64,000 nucleotides of DNA from Anaerolineales bacterium UBA6055 (GCA_002428985.1 DIYL01000034.1:124001-188000); one strand, 5' to 3'; positions 32,810-42,784 are shown, numbered from the stretch's first letter. Numbers and translations: made by a program. The notes: generated by a model from the letters alone, not told the origin.

Positions 32810-32851
32810 AAAGTGAGAAGAACACTCAAAATGGGTGACTTCTCACTTTTT
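32810..32851. terminator. Strong bidirectional terminator
   Basis: AAAGTGAGAAG (32810-32820) pairs with CTTCTCACTTT (32839-32849), and the inner CACTC/GGGTG extends the stem. T follows on the plus strand. It lies between the convergent hydrolase and DUF711 genes. Confidence 0.85.
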
Positions 32852-32862
32852 AACCACTTGTC

Positions 32863-33879
32863 TTACAATGCGCGGACAACCACCTCTTGCAAGTATTGAT
32901 TTTGCAAATCAGTTTTCTCCCCAATTTTAGCAACGCCGTCAGATATAAAACGCGCAGCTAATGGCTTTTGATAACGATTCGAAAGCGTTCTCAATAATTG
33001 TAGAACTTCTAATACCCGTTCTGGTTTTTCATCTGTACCAATCGGGTAGGTGTCTATGCCTAATCCACAATGCAGCGATAGAAAAAGATTACGTTCCAGT
33101 GTAAATTCTCCATCAGCATAGTAATTCGCTAGTCCGGCATCTTCCAAACAGGGGAACATCAAACCGCATAATCCCACAGGTTGAGGATTTTGTGTTTTAA
33201 TGAACTCGCTGACACGAGTAAATATGTCAGTGGTGACAGCCTGCGGGAAGGGCATATGAAGCCTTTCAATTACCAAGACGAAGCTACTATCGCCATCAGA
33301 TAACGGTGCTACTGACGAATCAATCCCAAGAAAATCATCATCCTCGCCAAATAGGTTTATAATTTCGTCCCACACAGTCCGCATATTTTCGAGCCACTGC
33401 TCAATTGTTTCGCATCCAGCACTTAAATCAGTGCTTTGTAACCCAACAGAAAATCCAGTACGTTCATAATTAGAAGAGGGGAAAAATGGGCTTGAAGGTG
33501 GGACGTTAACCAAGTAGGTGAAGTTAAATGTTTTGCTCGCATTCATTTTGATAATGTCAAATAATACAGCGACATCTTCACGACTAACGCCAGCCGTAAT
33601 ATCGAGATTGAAGTGATTGTTTCCACCGTTCACAAAATCATCAAATTGCTCACGCGCCTGACTCAAATTTAACGACCCTACAGCTACAAATAAGCCGTCA
33701 TCTTCAATCGCGTCGTCAACTTCTTTAATGGTCATGCCGTTTAGACACATGCGCCGTGTCTGAATCTCATAGTTGTGTTGCTCTAATTTCTGTGCAATCT
33801 GGTTTAATCGATCAAATAATTTGGTATCAACAGTATCAGAGAAATAGCAGATGCTGCGGATTATTTTCTTAAATGCCAT
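32863..33879 (-). CDS. DUF711 family protein
   Basis: A 338-residue cytoplasmic protein of the DUF711 family, whose function is unknown. Recognisable landmarks are IRSICYFSDT at the start, FLGIDSSVAPL mid-protein, CGLMFPCLEDAGLA, and LGIDTYPIGTDEKPE near the C-terminus. It is shorter than the typical 400-residue UPF0210 member. Distant similarity to pyruvate-formate-lyase-fold proteins has been suggested for the family, but no radical glycine signature is visible here. It stands between a terminator and a TIR-protein gene on the same strand, 120 bases away, with no clear operon link. Confidence 0.82.
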   Translation of the reverse strand: MAFKKIIRSICYFSDTVDTKLFDRLNQIAQKLEQHNYEIQTRRMCLNGMTIKEVDDAIEDDGLFVAVGSLNLSQAREQFDDFVNGGNNHFNLDITAGVSREDVAVLFDIIKMNASKTFNFTYLVNVPPSSPFFPSSNYERTGFSVGLQSTDLSAGCETIEQWLENMRTVWDEIINLFGEDDDFLGIDSSVAPLSDGDSSFVLVIERLHMPFPQAVTTDIFTRVSEFIKTQNPQPVGLCGLMFPCLEDAGLANYYADGEFTLERNLFLSLHCGLGIDTYPIGTDEKPERVLEVLQLLRTLSNRYQKPLAARFISDGVAKIGEKTDLQNQYLQEVVVRAL

Positions 33880-33999
33880 ATACGCCTCATTCTAGTTGGT
33901 AGCCGAGTAAGCACAGATGACCTACTCGATAACATCACAGTGTAACCCCATTATTGTATCGTTCGCATAATCAGCATGCCACCGATTAGAATCAGCATC

Positions 34000-34785
34000 C
34001 TATGGTGTATAACCGAGACGATTGAGCAACTCTAGCACAGCGTTATGATAAGCGAGTGGATTTTCTTCTAACACACGTATCGTATGCGTCATCGACAGCA
34101 TCGTATCAACTTTTACGGTTATATCATCCCACTTGCCCGACTCATATACGAAGCCACTATGCCATATCGGAATCATGATTTTCTTAGCATCCAATGCCCA
34201 ATTAATTTCTTCGCGGACAACTTGGGAGGTCAACGTTTGTGAGCCCAGAAGCAAAACAAAATAATCTGCATCCTCAATTCGGTCTTTTAATCCGGCACTC
34301 CAGTCTTCACCGGGTACAAGTGCCAAATCGAGAAATGGATTGAGTCCAGCATTCTTTAGCATTGTCATGACTAGTAAAGCAAATGCACTGCTGTCACTAC
34401 GCTTATAGGAGATAAAAATTTTTGTTGGTTCGGTCTCTTCTAACAATTCAAAGGCTGACTGTAACATGACATATTGTATTGAGAACCGATCGGAAGATTG
34501 TTCTTTCAAATATCCCATGCGTTCGAGCAACATGAAGTCAGGAAACGTTGCATAACCATCCCAACGCTGTTGCAAATAGGTCTGAATAGATTCGTTATTC
34601 GGTACTAAACGTTGCGTCATCGCTCCATTATCATCAATATCTTGAAAACGTAACTCCAAAACAAAAGGCCATAGCCGATACGTCACACCACCAGCAATTT
34701 CTTTTGCCAGTAGACGGATCTGCGCTAATGGGTTTTGTGGTAGTGGAAATTGTTTGACCGATTCAATGTATTCAGTTAGGTTCAT
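34000..34785 (-). CDS. TIR-domain protein
   Basis: A 261-residue protein. The C-terminal half (about 119-240) is a TIR domain: KIFISYKRSDSSAFA opens strand A, LNPFLDLALVPGEDWSAGLKDRIEDADYFVLLLG is the B-C region, and SQVVREEINWAL contains the conserved glutamate of bacterial TIR NADases. IMIPIW is strand D. The N-terminal 115 residues are not recognised and contain no membrane segment. Bacterial TIR proteins hydrolyse NAD or make cyclic ADP-ribose signals in defence, and others scaffold signalling. No partner such as an Argonaute or SIR2 gene is adjacent. It is divergent from a secreted WD40 protein with 140 bases between the starts. Confidence 0.87.
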   Translation of the reverse strand: MNLTEYIESVKQFPLPQNPLAQIRLLAKEIAGGVTYRLWPFVLELRFQDIDDNGAMTQRLVPNNESIQTYLQQRWDGYATFPDFMLLERMGYLKEQSSDRFSIQYVMLQSAFELLEETEPTKIFISYKRSDSSAFALLVMTMLKNAGLNPFLDLALVPGEDWSAGLKDRIEDADYFVLLLGSQTLTSQVVREEINWALDAKKIMIPIWHSGFVYESGKWDDITVKVDTMLSMTHTIRVLEENPLAYHNAVLELLNRLGYTP

Positions 34786-34925
34786 CTACTATTTTCCCTC
34801 GTAAAATGATGTTTTCTACATTATATAGTGATTCGCATTTGTAAATTATCATTTGCTAGTCGAGATCAACGTATCGCTCTATAATGATGAGCAGTACACA
34901 CTTGTAACAAGCCATTGGAGATCAC

Positions 34926-37900
34926 ATGAGACGACACGCCGTGTGGATAGCGCTACTACTATGCATAAGTCTGTTGACACCAACCTACAGCCAGAACCAA
35001 CAATATCCAATAATCACAACCAGAAACGCAACTGCGATTGAGCAAGTTAGTATGATGGGTGGAGATCAGGGAAGAATTGCTGTATCAGGTGATGACAACT
35101 GGCTTGCAATTGCAGGTTTACAAGGTGTTTGGGTATACGACCTTGATGCTGGTGACGAAGCCGCGCGTCTTTTTGATGGGCATACAGATCGAGTCAACGC
35201 CGTCGTGTTCCATCCTGACAATCAAACAATCGCATCAGCAAGTGATGACGGCACAGTGCGCTTTTGGGATGTGGAAACAGGAGAAGAAACCCAACTTATT
35301 GAGGTAACGCCCAACCCTGTCATCAGTCTTGATTTTGATAGTTCCGGTAATTTTCTAGCTGTATCGACGCGACCATTCATTCGTATTTTTGCTATCGAAA
35401 CAGGGGAAGAAATTATCGCGCTTAATGATAAAGAAGGTGGTGTCCGCCGAGTGGAGTTTGTCAACAATTCACCACTCATCGTCGGGGCAACATTCGATAA
35501 TTCACTCGCTGTATGGAATCTCGATGAAAATATATACATCGGCGAAATTGACACTAGCTACAACGGAGATGTGCTTGGTCTTTCAACCTCAACTGATGGT
35601 ACGCAACTAGCCGTTGCTTTATCGAGTGGTCGCATCTTACTGGGCACAATTTCTAACGGTGATCAGCTTGTTTTGGATTATCACCTATCGGGAGCGCGTG
35701 ATGTTCAATTCAGTCCAGATGGTCGTCTTATTGCCAGTGTCGGTATGGATAATGTCGCATTAGTGATCGACACACAGAATGGTGAGGTGCTATCACGTTT
35801 GCCGTTGGATAGCTTTGGCTATAGTGTCGAGTTTAGTAGCGATAGTCGTTTTTTGTATGTTGCCACCGCAGATGGAAAAGTCACGACATGGGACATCAAC
35901 CGTCAACAGCTGATCAATGATCGTGAATTAACAATACCGTCAATCAGGCAAATCGCGTTCAGTCCAAACAATCGTCATATCGCTACCATAACCGATGAAG
36001 ATAATATCGCGCGCGTCTTTGATGTCAACACGAACCAACAAATTGCAGTTTTATCTGGTCACGAAGGGCGTATTTTTTCGATCGCATATCGCCCAACCGC
36101 AAATCTAATCGTCGCGGCAGGTGATGCTGGTAATGTGTATGTGTGGAGTGTAAACAATTACGAGCTTGTGGATACATTAGTCACAGATCAAGAGCATATT
36201 TATAGTGTCGCTTTTACACCAGACCAAAATGTAATCGCAGTCGGTGGCGAGCAATTCATCAGCTTATGGAACTTGCCCGACAAAGAAGAAATCCTGTCAT
36301 TCAATAATGGCACTACAGCATGGGGTCTATCTGTGTCACCAGATGGGTCATTGATTGCGTCATCTGGTGGTATCTGGAATGCATTTACTGGTGAGAAAGC
36401 AGAGGGCTTGGTGGGTGAATTTGCAGGCGTTGCCTTCAGCCCAAACAGTGACATCTTAGCAACCAGCGACCGATTAATACCTGTCGAACCTCGGCGCATT
36501 CGTCGTCCTCGCAATGGCTATGTCGGGTTAAGCAATACCGAAGTCGCATTCAGTCCTGATGGTTCGCTTATCGCAATGGCAGTTGAAGAAAATATTGAGC
36601 TTATAGATGTTGAGACTCAATCGATTATTGCAATTTTACGAGGTCATGAGCGAGACGTTCGGAGCATCACGTTTAGTCCTGATGGTCGACGGATTGTATC
36701 GGGAGGAGACGATGCAACAATCAGGCAATGGGCTGTCGTAGACACAGCCGCAACATCCGATGTAACTTTGAATAATGGTATAGAAGTTATTGTTATGCCC
36801 GACAACTTTAACATTGCGCCTATAACCAGAGACACGCTCACACCAGATAATATTGAACAAGCCCAAAGCGTGATCCTGCGCCAAGCAATTTCCAATGTCG
36901 TTGATATTGATGTATCACCAGACGGGTCTCATGCTGTTATTGCATCACTAGCCGGTGTCTTTTACCTCGACCTCAATAATCTAAACGATGCGCCGATTCC
37001 ATTAGTACCAACCAATGCTGAAATTTTCACAGCAGGTTTAGCAGTCGATTTTGCACAAGACGGCACAATGATCGCTGTTAGTCATGGTTTTGCACGGAGT
37101 CAGGAAGCAGTTGGTGGCGGGGTCTCATTTTGGGATGTAACAGATGACACTCCTGCACTCATCGCCGAACATCTCATCACAGGAGATCGCGGATTTTCGA
37201 TTGCACTCAGCAATAGCAAAGAACTTGCTGCTATCGGTTTTGATACCCCTGTTATGCGGGTTATCAGTGTGGAAACAGGCGAACAAGTGTCCTCTTCGCG
37301 CGGACAATTATTTGGTCGAGTCAACGGCTTAGCATTTATACCGGATGATAGTACCATCGCCCTATCAGATACATCTGGCAATAAAGCTTTTGTGGAAACG
37401 GTCTCGGGTAATATACTGGCAGGGTTTAATAGTGGGATCGCTGTACCAATGGAATGGTCACCCAATAGCAGTCGTATCTATTCTGCTGAACAGAGTGGCT
37501 TTATTTTACGTGATGGCGCAACAGCGGAGATTATTCGCGAGCATGCATACCCCGCAGAAGTCACTGGCGAAATCCTCACAACCGATATCACCAATGGTCA
37601 ACTCCTGATTGCAACTGAAAATAGTGTGTGGTTCCTCGATTATGAAACGGGCGAAATTAACGAAACAATTGAAGGCTTTAATAGCGTCATTACAACTGCC
37701 AAAGTCACCCCTGATGGAATCAGGCTCCTTGGTGTAACCAATGATAATCATCTGCGGGTCTGGGATATTGATAGCGGTTTGGAATTGATAAATACCGAAC
37801 TTGGCTTTATTGATCCACAAGCGACAACCGCCGTCAGTGACAGAGGTGAATTTATCGCTATCGCCGAACGTGGGGTAGGGATACGAATCTTCTCCGGTAT

Positions 37901-38654
37901 TACCGGACGGTTTCTACGCAGTATCAACACCACTCAAACAGATCACCTCAACTTTCTACCCGGAAGCAACTTTCTCGCCACAGGTGGAAGCGATGATGTG
38001 ATGGAATTTTGGGAAGCCGCTACCGGAGATCGCATCGCACTTGTACAAACAGGTGACAACATTATCACAACGTTCAGTGATAATGGCGACTATATGATAA
38101 CCCAGACCGATACACTTACATTTAATGTGCACAATACACACAATGGTAACCTAGTCTTTGAAGATTTGCGCGCGCATATCGGGCGTACACAAGCAATTGC
38201 GATTCAGGATGACCTCATGGCGACAGCAGGTAATGATGGCATTATCAAATTATGGGATTTAGATGATCGTGAGCAAGAAGTCTTCTGGTATGCCCATGAA
38301 GAGAATATCCACGGTCTCGCATTTGCCCCAACCGAAACACTCTTAGCAAGCATCAGCGGACGCGATATTGATGTCTACGATTATCGTCCATTCAGCAATG
38401 TTAACCAGCGATTCACATTCAACATACCTGCTTATGCATCATACAATGGCATATACTTCAGTAACGATAGCGACCTTTTGTTTGTCCATGTTGATGACAT
38501 TTTGCATATCTGGTCAATGAATAATGGCAACAAATTCGCTGAGATTAGTTGGCTAAATGGCACATCAATCATTACGCGAGACGGTGAGGAATTGGTCGCG
38601 GTTAATTCCGAGGGATCAATCTATAAGTTTGCATTGCAGGAGCTAGAGGAATAA
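34926..38654 (+). CDS. Secreted giant WD40 beta-propeller protein
   Basis: A 1242-residue protein with a signal peptide (MRRHAVWIALLLCISLLTPTYS) and about 20-24 WD40-like repeats filling the rest. Early repeats are canonical (FDGHTDRVNAVVFHPDN, DGTVRFWDVETGEE; then LSGHEGRIFSIAY and LRGHERDVRSITFSPDG). Later repeats (650-1100) are degenerate. No transmembrane anchor or enzyme domain is present. GGAG precedes the ATG, and TATAAT (34880-34885) is a possible -10. Such proteins usually act as binding scaffolds outside the cytoplasm. It differs from the kinase at 5493, whose propellers are anchored to an NTPase. A strong hairpin follows the gene. Confidence 0.9.
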   Translation: MRRHAVWIALLLCISLLTPTYSQNQQYPIITTRNATAIEQVSMMGGDQGRIAVSGDDNWLAIAGLQGVWVYDLDAGDEAARLFDGHTDRVNAVVFHPDNQTIASASDDGTVRFWDVETGEETQLIEVTPNPVISLDFDSSGNFLAVSTRPFIRIFAIETGEEIIALNDKEGGVRRVEFVNNSPLIVGATFDNSLAVWNLDENIYIGEIDTSYNGDVLGLSTSTDGTQLAVALSSGRILLGTISNGDQLVLDYHLSGARDVQFSPDGRLIASVGMDNVALVIDTQNGEVLSRLPLDSFGYSVEFSSDSRFLYVATADGKVTTWDINRQQLINDRELTIPSIRQIAFSPNNRHIATITDEDNIARVFDVNTNQQIAVLSGHEGRIFSIAYRPTANLIVAAGDAGNVYVWSVNNYELVDTLVTDQEHIYSVAFTPDQNVIAVGGEQFISLWNLPDKEEILSFNNGTTAWGLSVSPDGSLIASSGGIWNAFTGEKAEGLVGEFAGVAFSPNSDILATSDRLIPVEPRRIRRPRNGYVGLSNTEVAFSPDGSLIAMAVEENIELIDVETQSIIAILRGHERDVRSITFSPDGRRIVSGGDDATIRQWAVVDTAATSDVTLNNGIEVIVMPDNFNIAPITRDTLTPDNIEQAQSVILRQAISNVVDIDVSPDGSHAVIASLAGVFYLDLNNLNDAPIPLVPTNAEIFTAGLAVDFAQDGTMIAVSHGFARSQEAVGGGVSFWDVTDDTPALIAEHLITGDRGFSIALSNSKELAAIGFDTPVMRVISVETGEQVSSSRGQLFGRVNGLAFIPDDSTIALSDTSGNKAFVETVSGNILAGFNSGIAVPMEWSPNSSRIYSAEQSGFILRDGATAEIIREHAYPAEVTGEILTTDITNGQLLIATENSVWFLDYETGEINETIEGFNSVITTAKVTPDGIRLLGVTNDNHLRVWDIDSGLELINTELGFIDPQATTAVSDRGEFIAIAERGVGIRIFSGITGRFLRSINTTQTDHLNFLPGSNFLATGGSDDVMEFWEAATGDRIALVQTGDNIITTFSDNGDYMITQTDTLTFNVHNTHNGNLVFEDLRAHIGRTQAIAIQDDLMATAGNDGIIKLWDLDDREQEVFWYAHEENIHGLAFAPTETLLASISGRDIDVYDYRPFSNVNQRFTFNIPAYASYNGIYFSNDSDLLFVHVDDILHIWSMNNGNKFAEISWLNGTSIITRDGEELVAVNSEGSIYKFALQELEE

Positions 38655-38671
38655 CTTTGATTGGACAATAA

Positions 38672-38701
38672 CATGGGCAAGGTATCAATCACTTGCCCAT
38701 G
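38672..38701. terminator. Bidirectional terminator hairpin
   Basis: CATGGGCAAG (38672-38681) pairs perfectly with CTTGCCCATG (38692-38701) around ten bases. It sits between the WD40 stop and the ctaA stop. U-runs are weak. Confidence 0.7.
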
Positions 38702-38721
38702 ACTCCTCTAACGAAATGACA

Positions 38722-39696
38722 TTAATCACCAGTTGCAATAGCCGGCTGTGATTCAGCTAGTGGTTCGCGTTTTTGTTTAGCAACGGGTTGCGTTATCATC
38801 AGATTTGCGCTTAACACAACCAACAATAACCAGAGGGTATCCGCCAATAGCAAATGCAAAACTTGCATCCAAACAGGTGCTTGCAAGATAATATTCACGA
38901 CACCCATCGCAATCTGCAAACTTATAAGGATAAACAACGCATATGTTTGAGATGTAATCCGGGGTGAGTCATACGCTTGCAAGAAGAAGTAACCCATTAT
39001 GAAAAGATACCCGCTTACCAAAATTGCTAAAATTGGGTGCCATGCTCGTAAGCTAATTAGAATATGATCGACATAATTCGTATTTGCGCCAATCACGCCC
39101 GACATCAATAAGGTATCGCCTAACGCTGTGACAGCACCCGCCGCACTCATAACCGAGAAACTAAGTAGTCCAATAGCTAGTACGACTCGTGTTCTAGCCG
39201 ACGCGAAGAATTCTATAGGTTTTGTCTGTGACGCGCCCCACGCCGTCAACGCCGCCCAGAAGAGCAATACCAGTGTGTTGACTAAGTGTAATCCAATCGC
39301 AACCGCCCGTAGCGTTGATGCATTGTCTTCAACTAATTCTAACCGCACTAACGCCGCACCGATGCCACCTTCAATGATGACAAACACCAAAGTCATCAAT
39401 GCCATCATACGTACAAACTTGCGAACAGGCTTTAACCGAAATGCCCAAATAACCAAAATTATAATGAGGATGCCACTAAAACCACTCGTCAAACGGTGGC
39501 TGAATTCAATTAATGTTTCAATATTCTCGGCACGCGGAATAATCTCGCCATTACAAGTCGGCCAGTGATTGCCACACCCTGCACCCGATCCAGTTGCACG
39601 AACAACTGCACCCCACAAAATTACGCCAATAAGATACGCGACGTTAAACCATGCATAGCGAATAAACGCCATAGGCTTTGTAATTGTTTCTGTCAT
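38722..39696 (-). CDS. ctaA: Heme A synthase (COX15/CtaA family)
   Basis: A 324-residue membrane enzyme with eight predicted helices that oxidises the C8 methyl of heme O to make heme A for aa3-type cytochrome oxidases. GAGCGNHWPTCNGEIIP carries the conserved cysteine pair (Cys41, Cys48) on the first extracytoplasmic loop. IEFSHRLTSG holds Glu64 and His67, the heme-ligand region, and later HLVNTLV and RAWHPILAI supply further His ligands. It indicates an oxygen-respiring organism. ctaB and oxidase genes are not in this window. Confidence 0.94.
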   Translation of the reverse strand: MTETITKPMAFIRYAWFNVAYLIGVILWGAVVRATGSGAGCGNHWPTCNGEIIPRAENIETLIEFSHRLTSGFSGILIIILVIWAFRLKPVRKFVRMMALMTLVFVIIEGGIGAALVRLELVEDNASTLRAVAIGLHLVNTLVLLFWAALTAWGASQTKPIEFFASARTRVVLAIGLLSFSVMSAAGAVTALGDTLLMSGVIGANTNYVDHILISLRAWHPILAILVSGYLFIMGYFFLQAYDSPRITSQTYALFILISLQIAMGVVNIILQAPVWMQVLHLLLADTLWLLLVVLSANLMITQPVAKQKREPLAESQPAIATGD

Positions 39697-39776
39697 ATTT
39701 TTAACCTTCTTCTAACAACACAGTGAATGTATTTTAGCAATATTAGACAGGCTGTACAGGTTATTCGGTCATATTT

Positions 39777-39805
39777 TTGGCGACAGATGACACTCTCGCT
39801 ATAAT
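39777..39805 (+). promoter_or_regulatory. Promoter of the SDR gene at 39832
   Basis: TTGGCG (39777-39782), a 17-bp spacer, and a perfect TATAAT (39800-39805). Transcription would start near 39812, leaving a short leader with CGGAGA before ATG 39832. Confidence 0.55.
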
Positions 39806-39831
39806 TATTTGAGTATCGAACGGAGAAAACT

Positions 39832-40656
39832 ATGACACAAAAACGATTTGAAAATCAAAGTGCGATTGTCACTGGAGCAGGTGAAGGGATCGGTTACGCT
39901 ATTGCATATCAATTGTGTGCCGAAGGCGCATCAGTACTATTAAATGATATTGTTGCTGATCGCGCCGAAGCAGCTGCAAAAAAAATCCAATCCGAAACAG
40001 GTGGAACATGCATTGGGGTAGGCGGGGATGTCGCCCAAGTAGAAGTTGTTCGCGGATTTGTCACGCGTGCTATTGAAGAATTTGGGAAACTAGACATCTG
40101 TGTATCGAATGCAGGGCTAACCTCTTGGGGCGATTTTTTTGACTATACCGAAGAGGACTTCGAACGGGTTCTCAATGTCAATATGCGTGGGTCGTTCTTC
40201 CTGACACAAGCAGCCGCAAGACACTTCCGTGAGCAAGGTAATGGCGGGCGCATTATTTTAATGTCATCAGTCACAGCACATTCAGCTGTGAAGTATATCG
40301 CCGCCTACGCCATGACAAAAGCCGCACTCGAAATGCTAGCCCGAACCCTATCCTTAGAATTAGGTCCACATGGCATCACAGTCAATAGCGTCGCACCGGG
40401 ATCGACAATTACACCCCGTAACCTGAATGATGATCCAAATTATGAAAAACATTGGGAACAAGTTCATCCACTGCGGAAAGCGATGCAACCCGATGACATT
40501 GCCAATGCAGTTTTATTTCTTGCATCACCAGCAGCCGACAAAATTACAGGGCAAACGATCATCGTTGATGCAGGGTGGACAACATACAGTCCGGCGCCAG
40601 ATATGGACTTTGCTCAAGATTATGAGCTTGATGACACGCTTAAAGGCAGAGGCTAA
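39832..40656 (+). CDS. Short-chain dehydrogenase/reductase
   Basis: A 274-residue SDR. TGAGEGIGYAIA (residues 15-26) is the cofactor glycine motif, SNAG (with Ser replacing the usual first Asn) and the Ser-Tyr-Lys triad follows in MSSVTAHSAVKYIAAYAMTKAALEM. The C-terminus DKITGQTIIVDAGWT is typical of the classical subfamily. The cofactor-specificity position after beta-2 is an Asp (LLNDIV), which favours NAD(H). The substrate is unknown. It has its own promoter and stands beside Gfo/Idh/MocA and a second SDR, suggesting sugar or polyol catabolism. Confidence 0.93.
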   Translation: MTQKRFENQSAIVTGAGEGIGYAIAYQLCAEGASVLLNDIVADRAEAAAKKIQSETGGTCIGVGGDVAQVEVVRGFVTRAIEEFGKLDICVSNAGLTSWGDFFDYTEEDFERVLNVNMRGSFFLTQAAARHFREQGNGGRIILMSSVTAHSAVKYIAAYAMTKAALEMLARTLSLELGPHGITVNSVAPGSTITPRNLNDDPNYEKHWEQVHPLRKAMQPDDIANAVLFLASPAADKITGQTIIVDAGWTTYSPAPDMDFAQDYELDDTLKGRG

Positions 40657-40662
40657 TCACAA

Positions 40663-41190
40663 TTAGTCAGCATAGAGTTTTTGAGATAGCTTTGTTGCTC
40701 GACGTGCAATAGATTTGCGCGATTCTTGCGAAAATTTCTCGATATATGGCTTCAACCATTTCGCTAAATCATCATCAGTTGAAGCCCATTTACCTAAGGT
40801 TTCCAGTGTGTTATTAATCACGATCCAATCGTTTGTTTTATCCAGATTCACTTTCAGGATCTGGATAGCTTGCTTGCGTTGTGCAACGGTTAATGATGAA
40901 TCTAGCTCGCCAAATAACTGCGCGAGTGTCCACCATGTCGATGCTTGATTGATCTGTGAGATTTCATTCAAAAATCGGTCAATATGTGGCGTTATAATGT
41001 CAGCTTGTGCTCTCCAAAGCCGTTTCATCGCATTGGATGTACGTAACCGGACAACTTCGTCTTCTGAAAAGTAGCACTGATACAGTTGTTCAAATTGAGA
41101 CGTATCTGCTAGAACAATCTCGACAACTTCAACAGTCCGCCCCAACGAGTTAGGGTGCCCTCCCGTTAACATACTTTCGAATGATTCCAC
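40663..41190 (-). CDS. HEAT-like (ARM-fold) helical protein
   Basis: A 175-residue all-helical protein. The pattern of paired helices, such as DEVVRLRTSNAMKRLW, QASTWWTLAQLFGELD, DWIVINNTLETLGKWA and KSIARRATKLSQKLY, matches HEAT-type repeats, as in the AlkD/DNA-alkylation-repair-like small proteins. No glycosylase catalytic Asp/Trp set is evident, so a protein-binding role is equally likely. Its 3' end is six bases from the convergent SDR stop. It lies 12 bases downstream of the small membrane-protein gene (41203-41580) and is probably co-transcribed with it. Confidence 0.7.
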   Translation of the reverse strand: MESFESMLTGGHPNSLGRTVEVVEIVLADTSQFEQLYQCYFSEDEVVRLRTSNAMKRLWRAQADIITPHIDRFLNEISQINQASTWWTLAQLFGELDSSLTVAQRKQAIQILKVNLDKTNDWIVINNTLETLGKWASTDDDLAKWLKPYIEKFSQESRKSIARRATKLSQKLYAD

Positions 41191-41202
41191 AGCAATGCTC
41201 TC

Positions 41203-41580
41203 CTAGGTTGCAACCTCGGCAACAGACTGTGAAGAATTGTCTTCTTCGCGTTTGCGATTTCGACGACTACGCGTGATGTCAGTCAGGAGCCAACCAGCAC
41301 CCAGTAATGCTAAACCGATCCCACCAACCATCATCATATTGGAACGTTCACGTATTAAATCTCGTAATTCGAGATCAGCCGACATCAGACCACGTGCTTC
41401 ATTCTTTGTTTCCAGCGTCACTTCGCCACCTTCAGCACGAATTTGAGCAGCTTCATTATTGGCAATACGATTTGATAAATCAATATAGCGCACTGCTCCA
41501 AATGCAGCTGCCAGAATACCGACAACGATCATTGTAAAAAAGAGGCGTTCAAATAATTCACTATTTATATATTTCGACAT
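41203..41580 (-). CDS. Small membrane protein with two transmembrane helices
   Basis: A 125-residue protein. Helix one is at about 13-33 (LFFTMIVVGILAAAFGAVRYI) and helix two at about 80-98 (MMMVGGIGLALLGAGWLL), separated by a charged extracytoplasmic or coiled loop. The C-terminal tail RSRRNRKREED is basic then acidic. The ATG at 41580 has AGGTGA in front; a longer in-frame stretch upstream (to 41841) reads as non-coding and crosses the start of the divergent Gfo/Idh/MocA gene. I recognise no family. Confidence 0.68.
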   Translation of the reverse strand: MSKYINSELFERLFFTMIVVGILAAAFGAVRYIDLSNRIANNEAAQIRAEGGEVTLETKNEARGLMSADLELRDLIRERSNMMMVGGIGLALLGAGWLLTDITRSRRNRKREEDNSSQSVAEVAT

Positions 41581-41668
41581 AAATTCACCTAAAACTATTT
41601 TTTGCTTAAGAACACAGGACAACTTACAATAGAGTGATATAACGATTTTTATTGTACGGAAGATTCTT

Positions 41669-42784
41669 ATGACAAGCAACCTTATTTCTGTTGGGATGGT
41701 CGGCACAAGTTGGTGGGCAGATGCGATGCACTTACCTGCGCTTGATAGCCATCCTAATGCAACAATAGCTGCGATTTGTGGGCGCAACCGAGACAATGCA
41801 CAAAAAATGGCGGATACATGGAACATCTCCAATGTATACACCGATTATAATGATATGATCGAAAACGGCGATCTTGATGCAGTTGTCATTAGTACCCCCA
41901 ATAATACCCACTACCCCATCACCATGAAAGCACTTGAGCACGGTTTGCATGTATTATGTGAAAAGCCGATTGCAATGACATATGCACAAGCACAAGAAAT
42001 GGCAAATCTTGCAGAAGAAAAATGCGTGAAGCACCTTGTACCCTTCACCTATAGTTTTATGCCGACCGCCCGTTACCTCAAAGAGCTGATTGATGATGGC
42101 TATATCGGCAAACCCTACCACCTCAACCTGCGTTATTATACAGGGTTCGCTCGTGAGGGTAATTATATGTGGCGGTTTGATAATAGTATTGCCGGATCCG
42201 GTATTATCGGTGACTTAGGGTCACACTTTCTTTATCTTGCAGAATGGCTCTATGGTGAAATCAAAGCTCTCACATGTCGCTTGGGTCACATTGTTGAACG
42301 CGAGCCAACAGACCCCAATGGCAACCGCTATGATGTCGGGGATGATAGCTGTATGTTGACAGTTGAATTTGGTAATGGTGCAATCGGGATGATCCATTGT
42401 ACAGCCCTCGCCTATGAAGACACACCCTTTGGTCAAACACATCATATGGAGTTCCACGGGTCAGAGGGCACGCTATACAGTTTTACCGATTGGGATACTG
42501 TTCAAGAAGTCAGAGGGGCACGTGTTGGTGAAGGTATGATCAAAGACCTACCGATTCCAGACCACATTTGGGGTGATGCGCGAAAAGACACGGTTCATAA
42601 TACCTATAAAGATATGTTCCGATCTGAAGATTTCATGATTCGCGGATTTCTCAATAGCATCGTGAATGATACAAAACCATCGCCAGATTTACATGATGGC
42701 GCACGGATTCAACGTCTCATCGCAGCGGCTATCGAAAGCCATAATACAGGCAGTCGCGTCATTGTGGACTTTATAACTGAATAA
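41669..42784 (+). CDS. Gfo/Idh/MocA family oxidoreductase
   Basis: A 371-residue NAD(P)-dependent dehydrogenase that typically oxidises a sugar or cyclitol hydroxyl. GMVGTSWWADAMHLPAL is the dinucleotide motif, AVVISTPNNTH the second, and HVLCEKPIAMT at 94-104 carries the conserved Lys of the EKP motif. The C-terminal domain has GSGIIGDLGSHFLYLAEWL, containing the Asp and His of the active site. The order Gfo-SDR-HU follows on the same strand (33-base and 11-base gaps), so it heads a likely operon. The substrate is unknown. Confidence 0.93.
   Translation: MTSNLISVGMVGTSWWADAMHLPALDSHPNATIAAICGRNRDNAQKMADTWNISNVYTDYNDMIENGDLDAVVISTPNNTHYPITMKALEHGLHVLCEKPIAMTYAQAQEMANLAEEKCVKHLVPFTYSFMPTARYLKELIDDGYIGKPYHLNLRYYTGFAREGNYMWRFDNSIAGSGIIGDLGSHFLYLAEWLYGEIKALTCRLGHIVEREPTDPNGNRYDVGDDSCMLTVEFGNGAIGMIHCTALAYEDTPFGQTHHMEFHGSEGTLYSFTDWDTVQEVRGARVGEGMIKDLPIPDHIWGDARKDTVHNTYKDMFRSEDFMIRGFLNSIVNDTKPSPDLHDGARIQRLIAAAIESHNTGSRVIVDFITE

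Noticed and set aside
41581..41841. N-terminal extension of the small membrane protein
   Set aside because: The extra 87 residues run over the divergent gene's start and read as non-coding; a good ribosome-binding site marks the shorter start.
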